DNA of 64,000 nt from an uncultured Eubacterium sp. (GTDB taxonomy: Bacteria > Bacillota > Clostridia > Lachnospirales > Lachnospiraceae). Under the pieces are notes generated by a model that was not told the origin of the DNA, searched no databases, and saw only the letters and a list, made by a program, of their open reading frames with translations. The stretch is taken from the NCBI GenBank assembly GCA_910584065.1, contig CAJTZN010000010.1, forward strand, positions 1 to 64,000. The letters run 5' to 3'. Within the stretch, counting starts at the first letter, position 1. Each line of letters starts with the position of its first letter. The position numbers and the translations under genes were made by a program. Shown piece after piece: positions 1 to 9,310 of this stretch.

Positions 1-3000
1 CATTCTTTTTTATTTTGAATGTCCGCAAAATCCGTCCTACATCGGACGGACGCCACGGCACATCCAAATGATGTAATGCAATAAGCCTGTCCTGTACGTT
101 GGTTCCTGCACCCATTTTCTGCGTAGAACCAAACAGCACCCTGACCTCACCACTCCGCACCTTTGCAAACAATTCTTTTTTCTGTGTCTCGGTATTCGCC
201 TCATGGATAAAACGCACCTGCTCTGCAGGAATGCCACGCTGTATGAGTTTTTTCCTCATATCATCATAGACATTATCAAACTGGTCAGGAACCATTTCAA
301 ACACGTTCTCACTGACCTCTTGCATTTCTACTATTTTTTTCTTAGTAGGTGTCGATAAATCACAAAAAACAAGTTGGGCTGCTTTTGTATCAGCACTTTC
401 CTCCCAAATACGGTACACATTGTCTACACAGGCATTAATTTTACTGTTTGGATTGTCTGGCAGCATCGGATCAATCAATCTCTGGTCGAGTGCCAGTTTC
501 CGTCCGTCATTGGTAATCTTAAGCATATTGTCTATGTACGGCTGTACTCTCCTGTCACGCACCGCTTCTGCCCGGTCAGCAAGCGACGCTACCATCTCTT
601 GCTGATATTCACTGGGCTTTAACACCACATTTTCATACTCCGCATCCGGCACTGGAAGATTCAGCATATCTGCTGTCTGTATGTCCGCACATTCTTTGAA
701 AAGTGCAATCAGTTCCGGAAGATTAAAGAATTTTGCAAACCTTGTTTTTGCCCGGTACCCGGTTCCCTCCGGGGCAAGCTCAATCGCTGTCTGCGTCTCC
801 CCGAAAGATGCTGCCCAACTGTCAAAATGCCCCAAACCTAACCTCTGCAAAGTGCCATACTGAAGATACCGCATATTGGTGTAGAGTTCCGTCATGCTGT
901 TGGAAATCGGTGTACCCGTTGCAAAAGTAACACCCTTTCCTCCGGTCAGTTCATCGAGATACTGGCATTTTGCAAACATATCAGAGGATTTTTGTGCTTC
1001 GGACTGTGCAATTCCTGCCACATTTCGCATTTTTGTATAGAGGAACAAATTTTTATAAAAATGGCTTTCATCTACAAAAAGCCTATCCACCCCCAACTGT
1101 TCAAACGTCACTACATTGTCCTTTCTGGAAGTATCATTCAGTTTATCAAGCCTTGCCTGCAATGATTTTCTTGTCTTTTCCATCTGCTTGATGGTGTAGC
1201 GTTCCCCATTGTCTGCCTTTGCCTGTTCTATGGCAAAAGCAATCTCATCCATCTGCCTCTCAATAATGGCAATCTGCCGTTCCTTTGACAGTGGCACTTT
1301 CTCAAACTGGCTATGCCCGATAATTACGGCATCATATTCTCCTGTAGCAATACGGGAACAGAATTTTTTGCGGTTTGCCGGCTCAAAATCTTTTTTCGTA
1401 GCAGCAAGAATGTTTGCACCCGGATAGAGCCGTAAGAAATCGCCTGCCCACTGTTCCGTCAAATGGTTCGGCACAACAAACAGGCTTTTCTGGCACAGTC
1501 CGAGACGTTTGCTTTCCATCGCTGCCGCTGTCATTTCAAATGTCTTTCCCGCACCCACACAGTGGGCAAGCAGCGTATTGTTTCCATACAGAATATGCGC
1601 CACTGCATTTTTCTGGTGCGGCTTTAATTCGATATCCGGCGTCATGCCGGGAAAGGTCAGGTGCGAACCGTCATATTCCCGTGGTCTGGTGGAATTAAAT
1701 ATTTTATTATACTTGGCAACAAGCACCTCCCTCCGCCCCGGATCACGGAATATCCAGTCCTTAAATGCCTCCCTTACCATCTCCTGTTTCTGCGACGCTA
1801 TCATCGTCTCTTTTTTGTTGAGGACACGTTTCTCTTTGCCATCTTCCACAACCGTGTCATATACCCTGCTGTCCTTGAGGTTCAGGGAATCCTCCAGTAT
1901 CTGGTAGGCATTCCTGCGGTCCGTGCCATAGGTCGTATTGACAAGGGAATTGCCATAATCCGCATTTTTCCCTTTGACACGCCACTCCCCAGTCACATCC
2001 GAGAACAGCACCGCCATAACATCCCTGTCAAATAAATCCTGCGGTGTCTCAAAGGTATCCCGCATATAATCCACAATATAATGCGGTTCAATCCATGTTG
2101 CACCGATACGCACCTCTATTTCACTGGCATCCAGTTCTTTTGGCTGCACCTGTGTGAGTGCCTGCACATTGACCGCATACTCCGGGTGATTCTCTGCATA
2201 CACACGGGCTGTCTCCAGTTTTTCCCGGACATTCCCGCTTAAATATTCATCTGCTGTCTCCCACCTGTCCGTTACGGGATTCTGAAAGATAACCCCATTT
2301 AATTCCCCCGTAATCTCCTTCACATCTTTTCCCGTCAGTTCTGCCATATAATCAAGGTCAACCCCTGCTTTTTCCGACAGGGAAACCGCCAGAGCCTCAC
2401 TTGCCGTATCCACGCTTGTAATCACTTCTGCCTTTTTAATTGTCCGCTTGGTAAACATATCTGCCTTACCGACAAAATTCCCCTCGTCATCCAGTTTCTC
2501 CAAGGAACATAACAGGCAATAACTGCTGTCCTGACTGAACGCCCTTTTGTTTGAGCGTGAATTGATAAGACCATGTTTTTTCGTAAACGAATCATATAGT
2601 TGGTTCAGTTCTGCCTGCTCTTTCTTTATCACATCCTCCGGATATTCCTCCAACTGCAAGTTGATCACTTTCTGCGTACAGTCCCTTATTTTTACCAAAC
2701 CCCGTATCCGTTCCTGCATTCCTTGTGGCAATTCCGAGGGCAGCATCACGGAATTTTCCCGGTAATACACCATGTCATCAATCAGGGTGTAACTGTAATT
2801 CTTTACGTCCGGATCAGCGGGAAGTATCTCTGCTGTCAGTTCATTTTCCTCTGTGACAGATTCCACAGCCTCGATTTCTCCCTCGATGCGTGAGACAGCA
2901 CCCTGCAACTGCTCTGCAAAGGAACCCTCTCCATCCGGCAGACAGGCACTTTCTTCTCCATACTGCCCGCTGACCATCGCCATTTTTCCCACAATCATTT

Positions 3001-6000
3001 CCGGATGCTCTACAAAATAACTGTTCATGGAGATGCCGTTTTCATCTTCCGACAAATATACCCAGTCCGGTTCTATGTCCATGATCCGGTCCCGCTTTTT
3101 CAGAAAAAGAATGTCCGAAGTCACTTCCGTTCCCGCATTTTCCTTGAACGCTGTGTTTGGAAGTCTGACTGTCCCTAACAGCTCTGCCCTCTGTGCAAGG
3201 TATTTTCTTACTACGGGGCTTTTTTTGTCCATTGTCCCCTTGCTTGTCACAAAGGCTACGATGCCGCCCGGACGCACTTTATCCAGTGTCTTTGCAAAAA
3301 AATAATCATGAATAAGGAAGTTATGTTTGTCATACTGCCTGTCTGCCACCTTGTACTGTCCGAATGGCACATTCCCGACTGCCACATCAAAAAAATCATT
3401 TGGGAAGTCTGTTTTTTCAAATCCGGATATCTGGATATTGGCATCCGGATATAACTGCTTTGCAATCCTCCCCGTAATATCATCCAACTCCACACCATAC
3501 AGTCTGCTCTCACGCATTGCCTCCGGCAGCATACCAAAGAAATTGCCAATGCCCATTGATGGCTCCAGTATATTCCCTTTTGAAAACCCCATATGGTCAA
3601 GTGCCTCATAAATGCTGCGGATAATAACGGGGCTGGTATAATGGGCATTCAATGTACTTTCCCTTGCCATACGGTATTCCTCTGGCGATAACAGTTCTTT
3701 TAACTGCTGATATTCCCCTGCCCATGCACTTTTGCTTTCATCAAAAGCATCAGCAAGACCGCCCCACCCGACATACTGCGATAAAATTTCCTGTTCTTCC
3801 GGTGTGGCAATGCGGTTCTCTCCCTCAATCTTCTCCAGAGTACGAATTGCCTCAATATTCCTGCGGAATTTTTCTTTCGGCGAAAAGCCTGTATTCGCCT
3901 TTTCCACATCTACACCAAGAACATCATCGGTTATGCGTAAATTGACAGCAGTGCTCGTAGGTAACGCTGGCTCTTTTTCCTCCCCTGCTGGTTCCGCAAC
4001 AACTTCCGTTGTCCCCTGTCCTACTGGCTCTACCGCAACCTCTGCTGTCTCCCGTTCCGCTGTCTCTACCGCAACTTCCGCTGTCTCCTGTTCCGCTGGC
4101 TCTGCCGTAACCTCTGCCGTTTCCTGTTCCGCTGGCTCTGCTGCATCCTCAATTTTCCCTGCATCCTGCAAAGGTTCATTCTGATACTCCTCCTGCGTCT
4201 TTATGGAATCATAAACCATATCATCATAGGAAATCACATCAAGAACATCCCCATGAGCATCAATATACTCCTGTATCAATTCCCGGTTGAGAAAAAATTT
4301 GTGATCCGGCAGATACGGAACCAGATATCCATCCTCGTCCATCTCCACCAAACGATACCGTGTACCATCCCTCCCATCTGCATACTGGTGTGTATAGAAT
4401 CCAAACTCCGGCTCTGCATAATCATCGGAAGTTTCTATGGCAACGGTTGTTTTGGGAATAATCTCAACTTCCACCGTTTCCTGTTCGGTAATGGAAGTGG
4501 TTTCCGGAGATTTTTCCAATTCAGACAACTTTAAGGCATAATCCTCCCCGCTTTCTTTTGCCTCGTCCAGTGTTGCTGAAATAGAAACTGGGCTTGCATC
4601 TGTATTGTGAGTATTATACAGGGCATACCCCTCTGTTTCCTTATCAATCCAAAGAAATTCCCCATTAGGCAGCTTTGCCCCCCACTGCGTAGGCTGTCCG
4701 TTATCGTCATCCGCTTCATGTATGATATGCCAGTTCAATTCCCCCTCGGAAATATCATTCTGCCCCAGCTCCTGTTCCTGCTCTTTTTCCCGTTTAATGT
4801 ATTTTCTAACCTTACCTATAAATCCATCTAGTACTGCCGGATGGGAAGAAATAAAAAGATCTGCGTGTCCATATCCGTTTGGCTCAATTTCTTTTGCCCA
4901 CTCTTTATTTTCTGCCGAAAATCTCCCATCGTGTGACAGACAGGAAACCGTATAGGCAAGCACATAACTGACACGCTCTGTGCCAAACTCCTGTATCACA
5001 TCCTTCTCCGAACCATCTGCCAGATGATATCCGTCAAAATGATCCACAATCGCTTTCTCAACCGCCTCCTTACAGGCAATCTTTGTCTTATACTCCAGTC
5101 TCGCCTTTTCTGCCTCCAGCCTTTTCTGTGCCTGTTCTTCCTGATAGCGGGCATATGCCTCTTTTCCCTCCGGGGAGAGATATCTGTCCTGTTCCACCAG
5201 CTTACGGATTCGCTTTTCCACCACTTTCCATGACAAAAGCACATCTATATATGGATTCGTGATACAGCCTTTCCGGAATCGAATCCCTTTTGCATCATGA
5301 TCTTCATAACTGTGGTCTGCACCCGGCAGGGCATGGGACTGTCCACCTGTCCCATACTCGTTTTTCAGAAATGCAACCGTCTCTTTGCTATCATGTCCCT
5401 CCTGGAAATATTCATAGATACGGAATGCACCGTCTTGAAAGCTGCTTCCCCTGCCAAGCCGACGGTCAATCTCATCCATTGTTATAAAATCTTCCAGCCT
5501 GACATCCACACCAGTTTCTGCAACGTGAAAAGTATGTTTCTTCAGTAACAGGTTATCCAGTTCCTCCCTTAATTCCTCTTTTGGCATGACAGAACGGAAT
5601 CGTAATTTTTTCTCTCCACTTGCCAGTTTCTGCAGGGCATCGTCCATATGGCGGGAAACTAAGCGAATTCCCTTTGGCTCCGATAACAGCTCCACCATCT
5701 TCGCATGGGCATCCGAACGGTTTCCCACCTTTTGAAATATTTCTTCCGGCATCTCCCCCATGCCGTCATAAAAGAAATACGCTGTATAAGTAGCAATCCG
5801 GTTACGCTCTACATCATCAATCAAATAGACTTCATTGGCATCCATGTATGTACCATTTTCCACCTGCGAACGTATCTTTTTTTCTATCTCCCACCAGTTC
5901 ATCTTCAGTTCCGGATTTTCCAGTGCAGAAGTCCCATGACCAACAGTCATGCCACTTTCATCAAACCATGCCGATGCCTGAACTCCGTTGAATTCAAAGC

Positions 6001-7942
6001 CTTTCCCTGTCTCTCCATACTCCTTTCGTAAAAAAGCTGCCATTTCCGCTGCGTTCTTCCCCTGCTGGTATTTTGCATAGATTCTTTTCCTGTTGTTTTC
6101 CCTACCACCACCGCTGCGTAAAATAGTTTCAACCCATTCTTCCAGAATCAGCCCGGCTGATACTTTCGATACCGTTTCCCCCTGCTCTGCCTGTGCCATT
6201 GCAATCGTGCCAACCTGCTCCGAGAACATGGAAAAAATATCAAGCTGCTGGTACATTCCCTTTGTTTCTATTTTCTCTGCCACTTCTCCCGGCAACAGGT
6301 ACACGCCGTCCTCTATATAGGAATTGACAAAAAATCTTACATCCTCCCAACGCAGACTTGCCTCTGCCGTCCGGCTCAGATAATGCCCTTTCCACATGGT
6401 CAGTCCATCTTCCCTGGCAAGGTATCCTGCCCTTACCTCCCCTACATCTAACTCTGTATATTCATCCATGTGGTAAGAATTTTTCAGATATTCTGTCTGC
6501 AATTCCGTATCGGGCTCCACTGCAAAGTATCCGGCAATCTCCGGTCTTTTATGATAAAGGAAGTCATCATGACATAATATTCCTTTCTGCAATTCCGTTA
6601 TTTCTTCCGCAAACTCTATATTTTCATGCAAAGAGCCGGATAATGAATGTCCCCCACTATTGTGGTCATTATCCGGCTCTGATACTTCACTATTTAATTC
6701 CGTTTCTTCGCTTATGTGTAAATCAGTTCCCTCGTCACGCTCTCCTCCGCTGCTTGGCGGATGTTGTTCATCTTTGCCACCCACCGCATCGGATCGGCTG
6801 CTTTCAGTGTCTCGTCCACTCCCTCTGACTTCGCCATCTGTTCCGTCAGAAAGTCCATTCTCTGCTCTGCCTGTTCCTGTATCTCCAGACAATGTGCCTG
6901 CAATTCTCCTGTCAGCACCATCCCGCTGTAAATCCCCCTCCGGTGTTCTTTCAGGAATTTCTTCCGCATCCTGCCGTATTTCGTGAGTGGCTGTCCCACC
7001 TGCTCTCCCACCGTCAGATTCGGAACCAGATAATCCCCGGTTTTCTCGTATCTCAGTTTCATATGCCTCATCCTCCTTTACATCACTACGAACATTTGTT
7101 TGGTTATAATTATACCCTGTATCTTCGGTTTTTTCAAGTCCTTTTTCTGGATTATTTATTATCCTCTTTTCCGGCTCTTTTTCCATTTTTTTGTTATACT
7201 CTGTTACCGTTTTTCCGATATCCACCAGTATCGGTCTGCACAGTTCTGAAGTAGCCGAACCAAGAACCGATATGATTTTTGGTGTACTGAAATCGCTGAT
7301 ATACTCAAAATTCAGTTCCTCTGCCCATGTCTCCATATCTGCCCCGCAGCGGGACAAAAGAGTATAGGCGATACTGGAAGAAAGTGTGTCACGCAGACGG
7401 ATCTCTACGTTTAACTCATCCAGTTCCTCTAAAAAACTCCCCGCCTTGACATCATCTATCTCCGGCATCAAGTCCTCACAATAATCCCCGGCAATCCTCA
7501 TGGCAAGTTCCATAATCCTGCCCTCAAAGGACAGACTGCCCTCTGTCTCTCCGTAGGTTTTCTCCAACTGTTCCAGCACCGCCTCCTCATGCTCTGTTTC
7601 CATTTTCCAAAGATATGGTTTCTTGCCAATCCTCTTTGCCGGATGGACATCGGAAACATCAAATACATAATGCAGCACCGGCCAGTCCCTCTCCGCATCA
7701 ATCAATGCAATTCCCTTTGCCCCACGGTTTACCCAGCAGAACATTTTTTCATTCCATATCTTAATCGAGGCACAGGCGGTTGCCTCCGGCTTTTGTGCAT
7801 AAATCAGTATCTGATCCTCAAAAGGAAATCTATAGATTCGTGCTGCCGTAGTCAGATATTTCATCCACTCCTGACTGTTTGTTGTCACTCTCTTTGTGGT
7901 TTCCCCTGCAAGGCTGTATATTTCATGATATTTTGTTTGCAT
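1..7942 (-). CDS. Giant ArdC-like / N6-adenine methylase / SNF2-type helicase (3' end outside window)
   Basis: An open frame of at least 2,647 codons starts at ATG 7942 behind a GAGGAGG ribosome binding site and leaves the window still open. The N-terminus (residues 1 to about 90) resembles the ArdC ssDNA-binding domain. A glycine/serine/aspartate/arginine-rich linker follows (about 260 to 430), then an acidic repeat linker near residues 1260 to 1320. The methylase core has an EPSMGIG SAM-binding motif and the catalytic NVPFG at 1524. The helicase part has GAGKT near 2131, a DESH box at 2291 and an ATGTPISNS motif. Such proteins are hallmarks of Tn1549-type elements and are thought to protect or process transferred DNA; that role is inference. 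The final visible residues depart from the usual motif VI. TnpV is nested out of frame within residues 294 to 410. Confidence 0.93.
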   Translation of the reverse strand, partial: MQTKYHEIYSLAGETTKRVTTNSQEWMKYLTTAARIYRFPFEDQILIYAQKPEATACASIKIWNEKMFCWVNRGAKGIALIDAERDWPVLHYVFDVSDVHPAKRIGKKPYLWKMETEHEEAVLEQLEKTYGETEGSLSFEGRIMELAMRIAGDYCEDLMPEIDDVKAGSFLEELDELNVEIRLRDTLSSSIAYTLLSRCGADMETWAEELNFEYISDFSTPKIISVLGSATSELCRPILVDIGKTVTEYNKKMEKEPEKRIINNPEKGLEKTEDTGYNYNQTNVRSDVKEDEAYETEIRENRGLSGSESDGGRAGGTATHEIRQDAEEIPERTPEGDLQRDGADRRIAGTLSGDTGTGRAENGLSDGTDGEVRGSGRDTESSRSDAVGGKDEQHPPSSGGERDEGTDLHISEETELNSEVSEPDNDHNSGGHSLSGSLHENIEFAEEITELQKGILCHDDFLYHKRPEIAGYFAVEPDTELQTEYLKNSYHMDEYTELDVGEVRAGYLAREDGLTMWKGHYLSRTAEASLRWEDVRFFVNSYIEDGVYLLPGEVAEKIETKGMYQQLDIFSMFSEQVGTIAMAQAEQGETVSKVSAGLILEEWVETILRSGGGRENNRKRIYAKYQQGKNAAEMAAFLRKEYGETGKGFEFNGVQASAWFDESGMTVGHGTSALENPELKMNWWEIEKKIRSQVENGTYMDANEVYLIDDVERNRIATYTAYFFYDGMGEMPEEIFQKVGNRSDAHAKMVELLSEPKGIRLVSRHMDDALQKLASGEKKLRFRSVMPKEELREELDNLLLKKHTFHVAETGVDVRLEDFITMDEIDRRLGRGSSFQDGAFRIYEYFQEGHDSKETVAFLKNEYGTGGQSHALPGADHSYEDHDAKGIRFRKGCITNPYIDVLLSWKVVEKRIRKLVEQDRYLSPEGKEAYARYQEEQAQKRLEAEKARLEYKTKIACKEAVEKAIVDHFDGYHLADGSEKDVIQEFGTERVSYVLAYTVSCLSHDGRFSAENKEWAKEIEPNGYGHADLFISSHPAVLDGFIGKVRKYIKREKEQEQELGQNDISEGELNWHIIHEADDDNGQPTQWGAKLPNGEFLWIDKETEGYALYNTHNTDASPVSISATLDEAKESGEDYALKLSELEKSPETTSITEQETVEVEIIPKTTVAIETSDDYAEPEFGFYTHQYADGRDGTRYRLVEMDEDGYLVPYLPDHKFFLNRELIQEYIDAHGDVLDVISYDDMVYDSIKTQEEYQNEPLQDAGKIEDAAEPAEQETAEVTAEPAEQETAEVAVETAERETAEVAVEPVGQGTTEVVAEPAGEEKEPALPTSTAVNLRITDDVLGVDVEKANTGFSPKEKFRRNIEAIRTLEKIEGENRIATPEEQEILSQYVGWGGLADAFDESKSAWAGEYQQLKELLSPEEYRMARESTLNAHYTSPVIIRSIYEALDHMGFSKGNILEPSMGIGNFFGMLPEAMRESRLYGVELDDITGRIAKQLYPDANIQISGFEKTDFPNDFFDVAVGNVPFGQYKVADRQYDKHNFLIHDYFFAKTLDKVRPGGIVAFVTSKGTMDKKSPVVRKYLAQRAELLGTVRLPNTAFKENAGTEVTSDILFLKKRDRIMDIEPDWVYLSEDENGISMNSYFVEHPEMIVGKMAMVSGQYGEESACLPDGEGSFAEQLQGAVSRIEGEIEAVESVTEENELTAEILPADPDVKNYSYTLIDDMVYYRENSVMLPSELPQGMQERIRGLVKIRDCTQKVINLQLEEYPEDVIKKEQAELNQLYDSFTKKHGLINSRSNKRAFSQDSSYCLLCSLEKLDDEGNFVGKADMFTKRTIKKAEVITSVDTASEALAVSLSEKAGVDLDYMAELTGKDVKEITGELNGVIFQNPVTDRWETADEYLSGNVREKLETARVYAENHPEYAVNVQALTQVQPKELDASEIEVRIGATWIEPHYIVDYMRDTFETPQDLFDRDVMAVLFSDVTGEWRVKGKNADYGNSLVNTTYGTDRRNAYQILEDSLNLKDSRVYDTVVEDGKEKRVLNKKETMIASQKQEMVREAFKDWIFRDPGRREVLVAKYNKIFNSTRPREYDGSHLTFPGMTPDIELKPHQKNAVAHILYGNNTLLAHCVGAGKTFEMTAAAMESKRLGLCQKSLFVVPNHLTEQWAGDFLRLYPGANILAATKKDFEPANRKKFCSRIATGEYDAVIIGHSQFEKVPLSKERQIAIIERQMDEIAFAIEQAKADNGERYTIKQMEKTRKSLQARLDKLNDTSRKDNVVTFEQLGVDRLFVDESHFYKNLFLYTKMRNVAGIAQSEAQKSSDMFAKCQYLDELTGGKGVTFATGTPISNSMTELYTNMRYLQYGTLQRLGLGHFDSWAASFGETQTAIELAPEGTGYRAKTRFAKFFNLPELIALFKECADIQTADMLNLPVPDAEYENVVLKPSEYQQEMVASLADRAEAVRDRRVQPYIDNMLKITNDGRKLALDQRLIDPMLPDNPNSKINACVDNVYRIWEESADTKAAQLVFCDLSTPTKKKIVEMQEVSENVFEMVPDQFDNVYDDMRKKLIQRGIPAEQVRFIHEANTETQKKELFAKVRSGEVRVLFGSTQKMGAGTNVQDRLIALHHLDVPWRPSDVGRILRTFKIKKN
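3985..4160 (-). repeat. Tandem 36-nt (12-residue) repeats coding an acidic linker
   Basis: About four and a half imperfect 36-nt units encode 12-residue repeats of the type AEPAEQETAEVT inside the helicase gene, ahead of the methylase core. The length is a multiple of three, so copy-number changes would not break the frame. It is probably a flexible spacer. Confidence 0.8.
6632..6680. terminator. 15-bp perfect stem-loop after tnpV
   Basis: AGAGCCGGATAATGA at 6632-6646 is exactly complementary to 6666-6680, with a small CCAC/GTGG pair at the loop top. It lies about 30 nt after the tnpV stop on the minus strand, but only a short T stretch (CTCTTT) follows. It may be a weak terminator or an RNA-stability element. 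It also lies inside the helicase reading frame. Confidence 0.5.
6712..7062 (-). CDS. tnpV: TnpV-family transposon-encoded protein nested inside the helicase gene
   Basis: This 116-residue ORF lies wholly within the helicase-methylase ORF in another frame. It has the family pattern: a KLRYEKTGDYLVPNL start, a YGRMRKKFLKEHR segment, and a C-terminal KAADPMRWVAKMNNIRQAAEE helix. ATG 7062 is chosen over the in-frame ATG at 7071 because AAGGAGG at 7072-7078 sits 9 nt before 7062 but directly touches 7071. A 15-bp perfect stem-loop (6632-6680) follows the stop. TnpV was named from Tn4451-type transposons; its biochemical role is unknown. Recognisable TnpV residues in this frame, against low-complexity residues in the helicase frame, argue that the TnpV frame is the conserved one here. 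Confidence 0.8.
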   Translation of the reverse strand: MKLRYEKTGDYLVPNLTVGEQVGQPLTKYGRMRKKFLKEHRRGIYSGMVLTGELQAHCLEIQEQAEQRMDFLTEQMAKSEGVDETLKAADPMRWVAKMNNIRQAAEESVTRELIYT

Positions 7943-7960
7943 TGGCAGTCTGTCCTCCTC

Positions 7961-8338
7961 TTACCTGTTTCGTTTTGCTTTTATTTTCCGGTTGCCTTCC
8001 CCACTGTTTTTTCCATTATCCAAATCCATTTCATTCATAAGCATTCTCGTCTCATAAGTGAACGGCTTTTGCCTGATCAGCCGTATCACATTGCGGATAA
8101 TCTCTATCAATGTCATGCCGTTTTTCTGGTAAAAACCACATAAGCCGATGATGCCAATCACAGGCATACAAAGCGTTACGGCAGCATTGATGTTCATGCC
8201 AAAATAGAAATGCAGCAGAAGTATCCCTCCTGCTCCTGCTGCTAATGCACTACCTCCATATAGGCATTCTCTAAGGGATAACCCCTTAAAAAAATCGTCC
8301 TTAAAAGCGGACACATCCTGATTGATTGTCTTTGTCAT
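7961..8338 (-). CDS. PrgI-family conjugation membrane protein
   Basis: This 125-residue protein has an N-terminal cytoplasmic stretch, two adjacent hydrophobic segments (about residues 25 to 70, including GGSALAAGAGGILLLHF and a VTLCMPVIGIIGLCGFY stretch) and a basic C-terminal tail. That is the layout of PrgI/VirB3-like proteins of Gram-positive type IV secretion systems. Start 8338 is supported by CAGGAGGGG 10 nt upstream; a TTG start 33 nt earlier has no ribosome binding site. In related elements PrgI is normally followed by a VirB4 ATPase; here the helicase gene begins only 18 nt downstream. Confidence 0.8.
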   Translation of the reverse strand: MTKTINQDVSAFKDDFFKGLSLRECLYGGSALAAGAGGILLLHFYFGMNINAAVTLCMPVIGIIGLCGFYQKNGMTLIEIIRNVIRLIRQKPFTYETRMLMNEMDLDNGKNSGEGNRKIKAKRNR

Positions 8339-8490
8339 AATAAAATAACCCCTCCTGTTTTTTGCTAACAAACAAAAAAGAGAGTATTACCACCATAGCA
8401 ATAATCTCTTTTAATGAATTTAATGTTAACTTTTAATCTTATCAAAGGAATAATCGCAATTTAAGTTCATTATTTTCCATGAAAATAAAG

Positions 8491-9144
8491 TCAATTTCCT
8501 ATTTGTTCAATAAGCTCCCCAAAATTCTTATATGTATCATCCGTACAAAATCTATGAATACATAACTCAACAGAATCAACAACATCAATAGCATCTTGAA
8601 AATGTGTCACATTTATTTCTATTTTTTGCATAAGTTGTTGTATTTCATCTTCTGTGACAAATTTTTCAATAAACTGCTTATAAACATCTTTTACAGGACC
8701 ATTCATATCCACTAATCGTTTTTCCCCAATTACAAGATTATCTTTCCAAACAAAATAGTTAGGAACATTTGCAGGTAAAGCAAACCAAATTTCTTCAGTA
8801 ATGTCACTAAAATTTTGAATATACATATGTTCACCATCATAATTTACACTGGATAATCTGAATTTCAGATTTTTGTATGTAACAATTACCTCTCCATAGT
8901 TATCAGATTGTATAGATGAACATTTATCTTCTATCTCAAATCCCTCATCTTTAAAATACTTCTTGAAATCTGCAACAAACTGATCAACAACACTCTTCAT
9001 TTTAGCATTCCAAAGAATATAACTCTTATCCATCACTTCAAAAAAATGTTCAAATTTTGTTATAGCTTCATTTTGCATAGTACAGATTTTTTCTTGGTAC
9101 TCCATTTCCTCATCTGCTTGTTTCTTTAACTCTTGAATATTCAT
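8491..9144 (-). CDS. Hypothetical AT-rich gene between prgI and trbL
   Basis: The product is 217 residues, soluble, with no signal peptide or membrane segment. The N-terminus (MNIQELKKQADEEMEYQEK) is strongly helical and charged and may form a coiled coil; the middle has aromatic-rich stretches such as EEIWFALPANVPNYF. I do not recognise a family. ATG 9144 is preferred because an AGGGGG ribosome binding site precedes it; the frame stays open to a TTG at 9207. The gene is clearly more AT-rich than its neighbours and sits within the transfer genes with its own flanking AT-rich spacers, which suggests later insertion as cargo. Confidence 0.75.
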   Translation of the reverse strand: MNIQELKKQADEEMEYQEKICTMQNEAITKFEHFFEVMDKSYILWNAKMKSVVDQFVADFKKYFKDEGFEIEDKCSSIQSDNYGEVIVTYKNLKFRLSSVNYDGEHMYIQNFSDITEEIWFALPANVPNYFVWKDNLVIGEKRLVDMNGPVKDVYKQFIEKFVTEDEIQQLMQKIEINVTHFQDAIDVVDSVELCIHRFCTDDTYKNFGELIEQIGN

Positions 9145-9310
9145 TATAGCAACCCCCTGCCTTGTTTTCATTAAAAATATATTAACATATAATATATGGA
9201 ACAGCAATGTAATATTTTAATTCCTTCTTTGTTACCAATCAAGCAGATAACACCATATAAATTTATTTCCTCCCACCCTTATTCCATCGTGCAGTCAATA
9301 TACATTATTC

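Noticed and set aside
1..60. Group II intron junction in the helicase gene
   Set aside because: The GTGYG intron start is not present where the helicase motif changes; too little sequence is visible.
8491..9207. Longer start (TTG 9207) for the AT-rich gene
   Set aside because: ATG 9144 has an AGGGGG ribosome site; the extra residues (MLFHILYVNIFLMK) read like AT-rich intergenic sequence.
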